Positions 32,730 to 44,524 of a stretch of 64,000 nucleotides of DNA are shown piece after piece (position 1 is the first letter of the stretch; every line of letters starts with the position of its first letter). Below the pieces are notes generated by a model that searched no databases, had not been told where the DNA came from, and saw nothing but the letters and a program-made list of their open reading frames with translations. Position numbers and translations under genes: made by a program. Origin of the DNA: Apoderus coryli (lineage: Eukaryota > Arthropoda > Insecta > Coleoptera > Attelabidae); NCBI GenBank assembly GCA_911728435.2, contig OU452212.1, positions 8,128,563 to 8,192,562 of the forward strand. The letters are read 5' to 3'.

Positions 32730-34690
32730 TTATAAAAAGCACTAGTTTTGTTCAGAAACCACCCTTAACTGAAAGTTGACGAACCGTCAAAATTTACTCT
32801 AAGTTTAACTTTCTTTTTTTATGTTCTTGAACAATTTTTCCTTTTAATTTTTTTTTCTTTGGATTGTTGTTTATTAATTTTTAGCGAAAGTTACATTTCC
32901 CCTGTCTAACTTTATTACTACGTTTCGGCGATGGTTTATCGCTTTCTTCAGGTTTATATTTAGTCCTTTTTATATTTTTTATTTTTTTATTGATTATTTC
33001 CCAAAGAAGACGGGACTTATTATTTATCTAAGAAATAAAAAGTCAAACACATACAAGTTTAGCAGAAAATATAAACATTTTTGAGCAGCGTTTTATCGTG
33101 GAAGACGTGGAATGGTTCACAATATTTTTCCTATGATTGGGGAAAGCAAAAAGATACTATAAAGCAATCGACCATACCTTAAGGTCCCCACAGTCTCCAA
33201 ATCATCAAGTCAATTGTCCTTCTCTGTTAAGACACTAGTTCGCACCTTGTAGAATTTCTCCATTAAAAACCAGTTTTCTGTGGTGTAAACAGAATGGAAA
33301 GCAATAGAGCATAACTCTTTAGGAGTGACATGAGTGTTGTCTTTGCTGATGAAAATGAGATGCCATAAAAAGATCTTGAATAGAACGCGCAGAAAAGTTT
33401 TTATAAACTTCTTCTTTATATCTATATAAACGGGTGAAAATGACACAAAAAAATATCAAAGGACTTGGTATAAATGCTGAAATGTCTATTATTATTTAAT
33501 AGTTGTTTTATTACTTACAGGACCGGCATTTTTTAATTTTTTTACGGAAAAACGTACAATGTCTGATGATCCCCAAATTAATATTAATCTTAACACTTTA
33601 GTAATTCAGGAATGTATAATTTTCAAGATTTTTAATAATACGCTTACTATACAAAATATTTCTCAATATAATGATCAGTTATATTATATATGAGCAGGAT
33701 GGTGTTGCCATGAGTACTGGTTTGTTGTTTTTGATACTATTGACTTAAAATTTGTTTAAGAATTAGAAAAATACTTTAAACTTCTTTTCTTAGATACACT
33801 TGTCAGTAGAAATAGTATTCACAAATTAAAGTTTGACGTTTTTAGAAAAGACATTGACAATTAACACAAATACAAATTAATCTTCTTAATATTGACATTC
33901 AATTAGAAAACACCCTTATATATTGGCTGATATTTCCGAAATCTACTGTATTTTAATAAAATTATAAAATAAAAACCAATATTTTGCGACTATACTTCAT
34001 ACATTAGCACAGATTTAAAAGGCCAGATGCGTAAGCAGCGAGCGCGCCTGTTTCAATTCTTATTGAAGCCACGCCTACCGAGAAAGTGCCAGCTCCGATA
34101 GTTGGGTTCAGGCTAGGTATAAAGCGGTCGACTATAGTACGTGCAGAGGTGGTTTAATTTAAACCTATTTAAAATAAATACATTTCTATTGGTAATAATA
34201 TAAATTGTAAATCTACAGTAAACCAAAAACATATTTTTTAATGTGATGTTACTTTTGTTTGATTACCAAAACTATTAATTAAGAAAGTGAATTTAGATTT
34301 TTCTCGATGTGAGAGCAATTTATCCCCGCTATTTATTTAAAAAATTGGTGCTTGTAATTCAATTTGAGTGGTGCTATTAGCCAGTGTAGTATCTGTTGCT
34401 TCACTTGCTTCATAGGACAAGCCGCCACTGCAATAATTATAAACAAATTAAATTTTCTTTAGTTTAATTAAATCTTAATTTTAGAAATAAATTAAAAATA
34501 CCAATAACGGGCAAAGCTTTAGTAACCAGAATCTAAAATAAAAGAAATTAAAATATTTTTTCAGTCAAAAACTTTTCACCCAACCAACATTTAAATATTG
34601 TAGGGCTACTTTCCTCCTAAATCCACTCCTGCTCTAAGAAGAACACTCTTACACACTCATGTACATCACACACATAGAGTGCGTAAGCCT
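32730..34690. other. No gene seen
   Basis: AT-rich sequence containing a structured motif at 32929-32952 (reported separately) and a GC-richer patch at 34020-34140 of unknown nature. The 78-codon minus-strand frame at 33210-33446 has no recognisable domain. Confidence 0.35.
32929..32952 (-). other. Hammerhead-like motif of Penelope-element type
   Basis: The minus strand reads CCTGAAGAAAGCGATAAACC followed by ATCGCCGAAACG: CUGA-N-GA, a 5-bp stem (GCGAT/ATCGC), then CGAAAC. Hammerhead ribozymes with CUGANGA and GAAA around stem II are known from Penelope-like retroelements. Extra bases between the core and the stem make it imperfect. No Penelope protein is nearby. Confidence 0.3.
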
Positions 34691-35010
34691 ATCCTCATTC
34701 TGTGATAAAATATCGATCCGACTTTAAAGGAGTCCGCATGCGTTTCATGCCGGCTGCTCTCAGCATCTCTTTCACTCCATCCTTATCACACATACACCAA
34801 AAATTTCTACGCGTGACTCGTCTGGCTGCCCGCGTATATACCCCATCCCATGGACTTCTCTCTATCTCACAACCAGCAACATCCTGGCGGTCCAGCGCCC
34901 GGGCCGATGCGACATAGACAGTCAGATTTCGATACGCCGCGTCGGCGAATGGACGTGTCTCCGAATAATGTGCTCCTAAAGAGAGGAACACACGCGACTT
35001 AGACGCCGCG
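34690..35010 (-). other. GC-rich island with an unassigned 98-codon open frame
   Basis: This 300-bp stretch is strikingly richer in G and C than its surroundings. The minus-strand frame at 34695-34991 reads MFLSLGAHYSETRPFADAAY, later DRQDVAGCEIERSPWDGVYT, and ends SDRYFITE. No domain is recognised. The antisense frame at 34702-34917 overlaps it. It could be a foreign insertion, part of a retroelement, or an exon. Confidence 0.3.
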
Positions 35011-35389
35011 ACATCTATCGGTAGTTACATTTTATGTGAGATAATACAGTAATGCAAAAGTTTGTGGTCATGTGTTTGGAACGGAATATGAAAAGCGATG
35101 TTGTTGATAAAGTTGTTTGACATTTTCCGCGATAAAGGATTTGAGGAATATAAATGTATGACAGGTGTTTCAATTCATGTTATTTGACATTTCAAAGAGC
35201 TGAAAACTCTAATTACGAAATAAATTTGTTGAGAAATTCCCTAGGAAATAATTAAGTCCTTAATAAATATTTGGCTTACGTCTATTTCTCGATGAACTCT
35301 TTTCTAATTTATCTTTTTTTTTTGATTGATTAGTTTTTCTAAAAAGTTTAATATAATTTTGAATTATATAAGTTATGCAACCACAAATG

Positions 35390-35945
35390 AAGACTACATG
35401 TTCAAATCATAACCTAATGAGTTAATAAAAATCTCCAACTTTAATTCTTTACAACTTTCATCATTGGGCAAGCTTTCTCTGGAGATCTGAAAACAGGAAA
35501 AAGTCACTGGGGTATAAATCTGGAGAATACGGTGGGTGGGTAAGCAATTCGAAGCCCAATTCTTCAGACACTTCTCTGAAGCATCAATTCGTTGTTGTTT
35601 TTGGTCGACTGTGAACTCACGCGGCACCCACTTTGCGCAGAGCTTTCCCATACTCAAATGTTTGTGTAGAATGTTAAAAAACTACCATCTGATATCTTTA
35701 CAATGTCAGCTAGCTCGTGAACCTTCAATTTGCGATGGTTCATAACCAATTTGTTAATTTTTTTGGTGTTTTCTGGAACAACAGCCTCATTTGAGCTTCC
35801 ACTGCGCTCTTCATCATTTGTGCTGGTACGACCACGTTTAAATCCAGCCCTCCGCTTCTCTTCCGATGGAGCAGAGTTCGGAGAATGTTTATTAAGCCAT
35901 TGGTTTGTGTCATTGGCCTTTATCTACCTTGGACATTTTTATGTT
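35390..35945 (-). mobile_element. Internally deleted mariner element
   Basis: On the minus strand the transposase N-terminus (FKRGRTSTNDEERSGSSNEA, NHRKLKVHELADIVKISDGS, GKLCAKWVPREFTVDQKQQR) is followed almost directly by the C-terminal THPPYSPDLYPSDFFLFSDL. The middle, with the first and second catalytic Asp, is deleted. The sequence is clearly related to the copy at 19370. The plus-strand frames at 35536-35972 are antisense shadows. Confidence 0.8.
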
Positions 35946-35949
35946 CAAA

Positions 35950-37750
35950 GTAATGCCATACTTACTTGTTAAAACTTAATTAAAATTTATATAAATACAA
36001 AGCAGTCAATTTACATAAACGATAAGCAAGGATTCACAATCAATAACCTGATAAATTAAGAAAAATATGAGCATTTATCAACTTTCCCTCAAATATGTTT
36101 TGTAATTATTTTATTTTAAATTGTTCTTGTTGTTTTTTCTATAACATCTTTCTTGTTTATAGTTTTCGTTATTCTTTACATTATTATTTAAAAATGTTAC
36201 TCGTTTGTCTAAATAAATCTGATACAATTCACAATAACCAATCACGCCTACATACTCTATATTTTGCCTTCAATAAACCACACAAACTTCATTTCAGGTT
36301 GTAAAAAGGGGATTTTCCAGACCTGCACCCTAAACGGATTTGATTGACGGCTGCATCGTGCAAAAGGTGAGTCTGATTTAAAAAATTTATTACTGGATAT
36401 AACGCAGAAAACAAAAACAACTCCCAAACAGAAGTTTTATTATGATGATATCTCAGACAACTGTTTTATACTTACAACCATAATAATGCGATACAACTTC
36501 AGATACATGGGAGTTTATACATAAAACACAAACAACTTTGTGGTGCAGGCACCAATCTGTGTTGACGTAAATTTTATTTGATAGGTTTTTAAGATTTATT
36601 TTACTACTTACTTTATTAAAAACTTTTCTACTGGCTTTTAAAGTTTATTTTGACATCTGTAAATAGATATGGTCAATTACTGACTGTTTCACAAATAAAT
36701 AGGTCGACGTTATTTATACACAATTTTAAGACTTATAAAATATCAACACTTCGTGTGCTTCTTAGAATTGAACTGTTAAATTTGGTTTAAGCATAATTTT
36801 GATACCGTGTTTAATTTTATTTTGTTTTAGTTGTTTTTCTTTTTTTTTGCATTAATTATTGTTCAAATTAATTTTGTTAATGGTAAATTATTGGGAACTT
36901 TTATAGATGATAGATTTTACTGCCTTCTAACCCTTTTTGTAGTTATTTTAGGCTTCTTGTAATTATGATTGTGTTTGTTATTATGTTTACACGTTACCCA
37001 TTGTAATTTTCTTGATATATGAACTGTTTATTATTGTTGTTATTGTATTTCTTGTTTATTTTTTCTGATTGTTATATTTGTATCAATTATAATTTTAAAA
37101 CGTTATGTATTTATGTTAATTTTATTGTTTTCTAATGTACTTGGCCTCTAATTCGATTTGTTTCTGTCTGGGTGGATGTAATCCAAGTAAATAAATTATA
37201 GAATTTGGAGAAAAAAGAAATACCTTTTACAGAATATCTAATAATACAGATAGATGCTCCTATTTCAGGATTTGCAGCTAAAATCTTATTTTCTATTTTT
37301 TTTTTCATTCATATACTTATATATTTTCCTGTTTTGCTTTTTATATACACATCTGGAGAAAGACGAATTGAATTTCCTTCTATCTAGGAAAAATGCACTT
37401 TTCCACAGTTTCCCCATCCATAGAAATGCGTCGTGTACTTTAAGGAATTTAAGTGTGCACAATAGCAATTTTTATGTTTAGCATTTTTTTTTATTCTGTG
37501 TTTTATGCTCAAATAAATAGGTAGAGCTAGATTTTTAACGTATTTTGCTGCTCGCTTTATCGGTATAAAGAAAATTAGGTAATTTCTAAAGTGCGCAGAG
37601 CTATTATCGTTTAATATATTGGTTAATTCTCTAGTTAGAACTCTAACAGACTTACTTCTACGAGTTAATTCATTAGATAGTTGCAGTCTTCATCAGTGGC
37701 GGATTTAGGATTTCGCTTATGGTATTTTAAACTTTACCATTTAATGTCAA
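35950..37750. other. No gene seen
   Basis: AT-rich throughout. The stretch 36830-37200 is T-rich and ends in a TAAATAAATTATAG-type tail that could be the 3' end of a retroelement, but it has no coding support. The frames at 37205-37481 are low-complexity. Confidence 0.35.
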
Positions 37751-37754
37751 TGTC

Positions 37755-37901
37755 AATATTTACAAAGATACAGGGTGTTAAAGATGACGATTTTTTTGAA
37801 ATATTTTCCAGATGAATACGGTTATTTTTTAAACGTACACGTTTAATCAACCAATGACACGTTGATTTTACGTTTAAAAATCGTATGTGTGTTTACTGGG
37901 A
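37755..37901. repeat. Two abutting repeat fragments
   Basis: Positions 37755-37811 match 58786-58843 (AAAGATACAGGGTGTTAAAG in both, and the same TTTTTTTGAAATATTTTC end), with a 12-base segment present only in the 58-kb copy. Positions 37812-37901 match an end of the element at 31819-32660, finishing GTGTGTTTACTGGG. Confidence 0.6.
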
Positions 37902-38421
37902 TCTCCGATCTAGTCAGACTTAATAAATCTAACATAATATAAAAAATAGCAGCTTTCTTGCACTTCAACAAACGAACCAATATATCTATTTTTCTTTTGC
38001 CACATCTTTTTTCCCGGCAGCTAGTTTTACTTTCATCCCAAGCGTCAGAGAGACACACTCTCTTAACATAACACACCCTGGCACTCGTACACGTCCCTCT
38101 TATAATAATAATACAGGACATATATATCTCTGGGTATATTTTTTCTTTCTGCTCTCAGTATTCAGACAATGAGCTAAAATCGCTAACAGTAGAAAATCTT
38201 CACGACTGAACTCAGTGGTGTATCAGATAATTTTTCAATTTTCCGAAGAGAACAACGAGGATCAGATTTAAGACTGCTTCTTAGGCAAAACGTGTTGCAA
38301 TCCTCGAGGCCATAGTTTAAGCTTAAAAATATGTGGCATGGCGTGTAATATTATTTTTCTCTACTAATATAGGCTGGGAAATTGAGCTCGAATCGAATAT
38401 ATCGATACATTTCTTGCATCT

Positions 38422-38760
38422 CTATTTTAATGAAAGAATGTTGACATTTTGAGCATCTGCGTCAAATTAAATGTATCCGTTAGGTCTGCAGTTCTGTTTG
38501 CAATAACATTCGTTACCGCAGATACTAATATTTTATATTTTTTTTATACATAAAATTGTTTGGCTTTGTGGCAAATATCTCAACCATAAATTCATACCAT
38601 GACAGTGTATAATTAATGGAATATCTGCCAAAAAGAATTTAATAAATATGTCAGAATATGTGCAGACCGGCTACAATTTCAATAACAATAAAAAAAAGCC
38701 CATGGCCCCGTTTTGAACTCGCAACATTACGATTACGAAGAATCAGAATCAACCAACCTA
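38422..38760. repeat. Partial copy of the 10433-11980 element family
   Basis: Positions 38440-38500 match 11490-11550 (GAGCATCTGCGTCAAATT, then CCGTTAGGTCTGCAGTT). Positions 38665-38745, inverted, match the tRNA-like part at 10650-10728, including GTTGCGAGTTCAAAAC on the minus strand. The two blocks lie in a different relative orientation from that in the full element. Confidence 0.6.
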
Positions 38761-38829
38761 GAAACCTTGCTTTGGGGGTTTGGAATGTATTTTGAATCTA
38801 AAACAATATCATAAAAAATATTATATTAT

Positions 38830-40100
38830 ACGACACTGCTTCAAAAAACTGTGCATCATGCTTAGCTGCCGCGTCGATAGAAAATATATATAACGCCTTC
38901 TCTGAACAAAAACGAACATATAAAAGAGAGAACGTTGGTTAATAATAATCTGAAGTCGAGAAGAGAGGTAAAGAGAGTGGAACTTGGAAGCCTCTAGTGT
39001 TCAGAAAAGGCTTCAACGTCAAAAGCGGATGGGTAATCACAGTCTATATAGCCTTATCATATGACAGGACCGGATTTTTACAAATTTACAGACTGAGGCA
39101 GATAGATGTAAAGTCATACAATCTCCACAGCAGTACACATCTCACCATACACATGGCTATAAATCCAATATCTAGATGATGCCAGCAGAAAAGATAGCAA
39201 TAATAAAAAATAATCATAAAACGTCAGCAGGAGACCATTTCATCCTTATTTCAGCATGACCCCCATATTGGGGTATCAAAAATGCTTCAGACGGTGGTCT
39301 CCAAAATGGCAAAATATAATGAACATTGATCGAATGCTGGCAGAAGGATGAAATGGTCTCCTGCTGTCCTTTTGTATTTGAATCATTTTCGCTATATTTA
39401 ATGTTATTTTATTCTTTACTGCTGGCGTTTGGATTTATCCATTTGCGTACAGTGAGATGTGTGCTGCTGTATGTATCAGTTTGGTTAAACAAAATTATAC
39501 TGAGGCCAAACGGCCGTAATGCTTGTAATTTTGTTCGGACGCACTAAAAAAAAATGAAGTCCTAAACTATTATCTCAAAGGCGCAGTCGTCATCGTCATC
39601 TCAGCAATTATTATCTTCAAAAGGTTAAACACGAGCACCTTACGTGTTAAACATTCCTCAGGAAATCATCCTAATGATGTTGTCTATGACATTAGGAAGG
39701 ACTGCTTCCGAAAGGCATAGTAGATTTTACAATAATATTGCTCAACTTGATAGAAAATAGTTAAAACAACTATCTGTTCTTTAATTGCTGAATTCAATTG
39801 AATGAATATCCTGCTCATCACACTTGACTGACTGAATAACAATCATCGTGAGCGTTGGATTGCAGAGAACACACCTCTAGCCTAGGCTCTTAGATCTCTT
39901 TACCCTGCATCAGCCGAGCCAGTTCATACCTGTGGTTCACAAAAAAACTTCCTGGATGAAGAGATGAGTTAATTGCTTGAATCCATGCGCCATCATTATG
40001 AGTAGTTTTCTGGTATTGATTTTTTTCTACTGCTTTTCTGGTAATTTACAATGTTCAGCTTACGAACTTCCAAAAATCGATAGTGTTAACTATAATCGTT
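38830..40100. other. No gene; a 23-bp inverted repeat at 39225-39366
   Basis: The frames at 38997-39179 and 39326-39547 have no recognisable domain. A perfect 23-bp inverted repeat with arms 39225-39247 and 39344-39366 (each containing GAGACCATTTCATCC or its complement) is separated by 96 bases and may mark a small foldback element. Confidence 0.4.
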
Positions 40101-40105
40101 GTTTT

Positions 40106-40170
40106 TATTTAACAGGAATGAAAGTCAATCCTCGACGAAATAATTGATTGACTTTCCTTCCTGTTAAATA
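40106..40170. other. 65-nt hairpin with a 25-bp stem
   Basis: Arms 40106-40130 and 40146-40170 pair with a single mismatch around a 15-nt loop. The left arm ends AACAGGAATGAAAGTCAATC. The size fits a microRNA precursor stem-loop, but pairing stops at the arm ends and it may equally be a tiny foldback remnant. It does not encode protein. Confidence 0.4.
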
Positions 40171-40179
40171 GAACTCCAG

Positions 40180-41850
40180 AAGGGACTACTTCTTTAAGAT
40201 ATATAATCGTTGGAGGTGGAATTCCATTTTCTTAAAGGACATAATATAAAATACATCCTTAAACTAGTACCTTTTGTTAGTTTGCCAATATTTTCTCCTC
40301 AATACACTCAAAAATAAATCAGATATTTTAAAGACTACATAAAGTGTATTATATTTCCCGATATGGATTCTGGTTTTGTCTGGAGTTTTTCTTTGTGTCC
40401 GTCTGATCCCTTTTTTGTGTATTATATCCCGTCTCCGCACTCATTCAGTCTTAGCCAATGAGTTGAAGAATACAGTAGGAGAGAACTTCATTGTACGTTG
40501 CTCTGGGCCTTTTCTTATTCACTTCAGTAAATCTCTAGTCTGATCGCTTATATTTACAAGGTGAATTGAACAAAATAGTAGAAAGGAAGGGGTTATTTAA
40601 TAAATGCTTTAAAAATTGGTTGCTCTGGTTTCCTACTCCTTTAAAAAAGAATCTTGTCATGTCTGTGCCAACAATTTGTGTGAGACAAAGTCGCCATTGA
40701 CGTAAACATAAGTTTATCATACACAATCGGGGCAAACATCGAATATTTACTTTGGCATGTAGCCGGGAAAAAAGCTTTTGCTCACTGTAGCACTGAAACT
40801 GCAAATGGACAAACTCTGCACATTTGAGGGGTGCTTTAACTTTTAGATTTGATTTTATACTGTTAGTATTTGGATTATCTTATAGACAATAAAGGAAACT
40901 GGAAATAAGCGAAGTACTTTGAGAAAAAAAACTACGTCACTTTCTGAAATGAACTATAAAAACTTTATAAAGTAACATACAGCATTTTATATCTCTGAGC
41001 GTAATCCATTCTTCCTCATTCATACAAAAACATAATTCAATTTGCGCTGGTGTGTCCTTATTTTACTTTTAGAGATAGACAATGTCATTTGCAATGCTAT
41101 ATGGATAAGTAAAATAAGTAACAGCCCTGTGGATCTGATCAACCAATATAGCTGCCTCAACAGAAGGTTTATATCCTTGCGCATGAGCAACTATCAGTCA
41201 AACGCGGCGATATGAGGGTTGCCTTTTCTATTTCGAGATTAGAGAACAAAAAGAAATATTAATCATAGAAAATCACTTCGAAAGTTCTTTAAATGTATAA
41301 GAGCAGTTGCTTTGGAAACAGGATTAGCTCTGTGCATAGATTATTACAAAAATATAAAGTCCATGAGGATTTAAGCTGAGTTGAGAGCAATTTTCTCTTT
41401 CTATTTATCACGGCTAAACAATTATCACACAATAAACCTTTCATTACATATTAGGTATCTGATAGTTGCTAATAAATACTGGCCAAAACCGTTGGTATGT
41501 TAACACAAAATTCTGTTTATAAACATAACATAAAGCCTAGCTTAATAGAAATACAGTAATGAAGCTTTAATAGAGGGCACAGTTATTAACCTGAAATATG
41601 CACGTAACAGCAAATGAAAATTGGTCCGTCACATAATCATGGTCTATTGTTTGTTCAAAATGTTTGGTAAATTAGGTCAATTTAAAGTTAAATTCAATAT
41701 TTCGATCATGTTTATTAAGTTTTCTTTGATTTGAATGCAAATTGGTATTAATTTGGAATACCGCTTATATTGTTTTGTTGATACTGAAAGAAATAAAGTT
41801 GTTCCACTAGTTCTAGTTTTGATTACAAGTCCTGGTACGCTTCAACAGTG
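40180..41850. other. No supported gene
   Basis: The 89-codon minus-strand frame at 40535-40804 has no domain I recognise. Around 41212-41245, ATGAGGGTTGCCTTTTCTA resembles the end of the mariner at 5395 (GAGGGTTGCCTTTTATA) and is probably a stray element end. Confidence 0.4.
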
Positions 41851-41859
41851 AAAACGATG

Positions 41860-41945
41860 CTTTAAAATTAATTAAAATAATAATAAAAGACATCCATGCC
41901 TCAGTTTTGAACTCGCAACCTTACGATTACGAAGAGTGAACGTTA
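41860..41945 (-). repeat. tRNA-like segment of the 10433 element family
   Basis: The minus strand contains CTTCGTAATCGTAAGGTTGC followed by GAGTTCAAAAC, matching 10691-10720 closely and including the B-box-like part. It lies close to the foldback at 42001, beyond which the right end of the same family reappears. Confidence 0.6.
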
Positions 41946-42000
41946 ATACATATGCTAATAGGTATGCAATGATTGGTTTTTAAAATTGAGTGTTAACCGG

Positions 42001-42705
42001 ACAAAGAAAATTTTGTTCAAGATCAATCCTAAATAACTTTTTGAGTTTTGCATCAATTTTGACAATTGTTTTTCGAGTTTTACGCCGTTTCATTGTCATC
42101 ATTTCTTCATATCGAAACTTCAAAAATTCCGAACGGATTTGTTGTTATACAGTGGTGAACAAAAGTCACATTTTACTCTAAACTTTTCAGCACCCTCAAG
42201 AAAAAACTCACGACCGAATAATGATCGTTTTTACCACATTTTGAGGCCCGATCTTTTCTGAACAACCTGTTTTTTGATTTATTCCGATATCTGTATTCTT
42301 AAAGGAAAAACACTGATTTCAAAGAAATAATGCTTTATTAAGTGTAGGACCAAAAAAATTTAAAATTATTGCAAACATTTCTTTGAAACCAGTGTTTTTC
42401 CTTTAAGAATACAGATATCGGTATGAATCAAAAAACAAGTTGTTCAGAAAAGATGGGGCTTCAAAATGTTGCAAAAAGATCATTAATCGGTAGTGAGTTT
42501 TTTCTACAGGGTGTTGAAAAGTTTAGAGGAAAATGTAACTTTTTGTTCACCCCTGTATAACAACAAATTCATTCGAAATTTTAGAAGTTTCGATATGAAA
42601 AAATGATGACAATAAAACGGCTTAAAATTGGAAAAAAAAAATTGTCAACATTGATGAAATATTAAAAAAGTTATTTGGGATTGATTTTAAAAAAAATTTC
42701 TTTGT
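42001..42705. mobile_element. Nested foldback: TA-flanked inverted-repeat element at the centre of a palindrome
   Basis: The whole segment is an inverted repeat with arms of about 325-330 bases, roughly nine bases in ten identical. It has two levels. The inner element (42150-42555) starts CAGTGGTGAACAAAAGT, ends with the inverted CAGGGGTGAACAAAAAGT, and is flanked by TA, as for mariner-type elements. The outer arms (42001-42147 and 42558-42705) are also inverted copies and meet at the TA. No protein is encoded. Confidence 0.8.
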
Positions 42706-42752
42706 GGCATATTTTACACTTCTTTTGATTTTTCCTGACTTAACCCTGTTTT
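42706..42752. repeat. Right end of the 10433 element family
   Basis: GGCATATTTTACACTTCTTT is followed shortly by TTAACCCTGTT and matches 11933-11980, the right terminal repeat. The central GCGGGTAGAAT part is changed here. Confidence 0.5.
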
Positions 42753-42754
42753 CG

Positions 42755-44180
42755 TTGAAGATTAGAGTGAGAACGAGCTATCACTAACAGCTATAGTTAA
42801 TTTTAAAAGCATAGTAGTTTTAACTTTAAAAACAAACGAATGGTTATACTTAACTTAATGAACCTTAGTATAAAGTAAACCATAGACATTAATCGTTTTA
42901 ATGTCTAACGGATATTAGTGGTAATACGTGCAATTACTTGCCACCAATCATGGGTAATTTTGGTAATTATTGATTAACCACAGAACTTGTTTTCAGTACA
43001 ACTTGGCTCTGTGAGCTAGAAGGTCCTATATATGGGAAATGTGTCGACAAAACGGTGTTTAGTTAAAGTTTACATGACATTGAAAGAAACATTGAAAAAC
43101 GAACCGAAAACCCTCGGAAAAATAATATTACGTAGTCTCACAGTGAATTATTTACTCCTACTTTGTAGTTTAAATAAATTGAATGCCTATATACCGGCTG
43201 TCATTTCTATAAAACAAGTGGCTATGATGATGATTAAAACCGTTAAAAGTTTGTCGATTCATGAGATTGTATTAATTAACTAGTTTTATGAGCTCTTCGA
43301 ATCCACATTATTATACAGAGCGTCCCATTTAAAATATAATATTTAAAAAAAATTTCTGGTATTTTTTTTGTAAAAATTAAGTTTTGGACCACAGTACTAC
43401 TCCTTAAGCTACTTAAGCTAAGATATGATGGAAATATGAGTATCAAATAACTATGTAGAAGCGTTAAAAATTGTTTTGTAGGCTCTTAAATACTTCAAAT
43501 ATGTAAATAACTTTAGTAAAATAAATTTTTGAATATCTAATAATATAAATTATAGAATTTTCATTACAAATTGCAATGATTTATTTGGTTTTCTGTTGTG
43601 CAATTAATTTGATGCGAAAATTTGCCTGTAAATCAATGCCAGTGGTATTATTAGCCAATGGAGTAGTTGTTTAGCCGTGTTCTATAAGTTTATACTTAAA
43701 GTTCACTTTTTTAAGGTCTACGTATTTTTCAAAAAATAATTAAAATGATTATTATAATCCAAGCAAAGTTGAAACCAAAACGGTTAAAGCTGCAGAGCCT
43801 CTATTCGTTTAATCCATATTTTATTTAGGTTGTATTGACGCATAGGACGATTTTGCAAAACCTCCAACAATAATAATAGTAGCCGTAGTGGTATTAAAAC
43901 GATATGCCGAGATAGAGAGGTAAAATTAGCTTTCAGCACACTTGTTTATTATGTGTACGACCAGTTGTCCCAGAGTTTTAATATTGGGAAATTTTAAACA
44001 TCGACCGTTAATTTGATTACGGTCGTAAAATGCAACGATGTTGTCTATTTTACAATTCTAAAACCGACGCTCTAATCGAGTTTTTACGTGATCTGTATGC
44101 GGAAAGCAATTTTATATATACAATTTTGTTGAAGTGGGCAACAAACGATTCATTCAATTTTGCCATAGTTTTCATCGATT
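42755..44180. other. No supported gene
   Basis: AT-rich. The 83-codon frame at 43032-43283 has no known motif. The 79-codon frame at 44030-44269 runs into the tandem duplication that follows. Confidence 0.35.
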
Positions 44181-44522
44181 GGTGGGTTGTAGGCTGTCAC
44201 TTGATGACCTACCCTAGGCTTAGTAGACTCGATCGGGACACCCCACATACCCTGGTCGATTCGAAATAGATATCTGATGAACATATTCAACGCTCAGACA
44301 TGAAGCTCGATCAGTAATTTTTTTATAATTTTCCAAAGGTGATCTATATTCAGTGGGGTGTAGGCTTTCACTTGATGAGCTATCCTAAACTTAGTAGACT
44401 CGATCAGGACACCCCACATACCCTGGTCGATTCGGAATAGATGTCTGATGAACATATTCAACGCTCAGACATGAAGCTTGACCACTAATTTTTTTATAAT
44501 TTTTTAAAGTGAGATTTTCATA
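44181..44522. repeat. Two-copy tandem duplication, 171-bp unit
   Basis: The block starting with TGTAGGCT-TCACTTGATGA is repeated after 171 bases (44191 and 44362), with GACACCCCACATACCCTGGT and CAACGCTCAGACATGAAGCT in both copies. The copies differ at a few percent of positions. Confidence 0.8.
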
Positions 44523-44524
44523 AA

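Noticed and set aside
33210..33446. 78-codon minus-strand gene
   Set aside because: No recognisable motif, AT-driven composition and no splice context.
37205..37481. Small hydrophobic proteins encoded on both strands
   Set aside because: Low-complexity T/A-rich sequence gives hydrophobic frames by chance; no start context, splice site or domain supports them.
40535..40804. 89-codon minus-strand gene
   Set aside because: The composition is more balanced than most chance frames, but I recognise no domain and no exon boundaries, so I did not call it.
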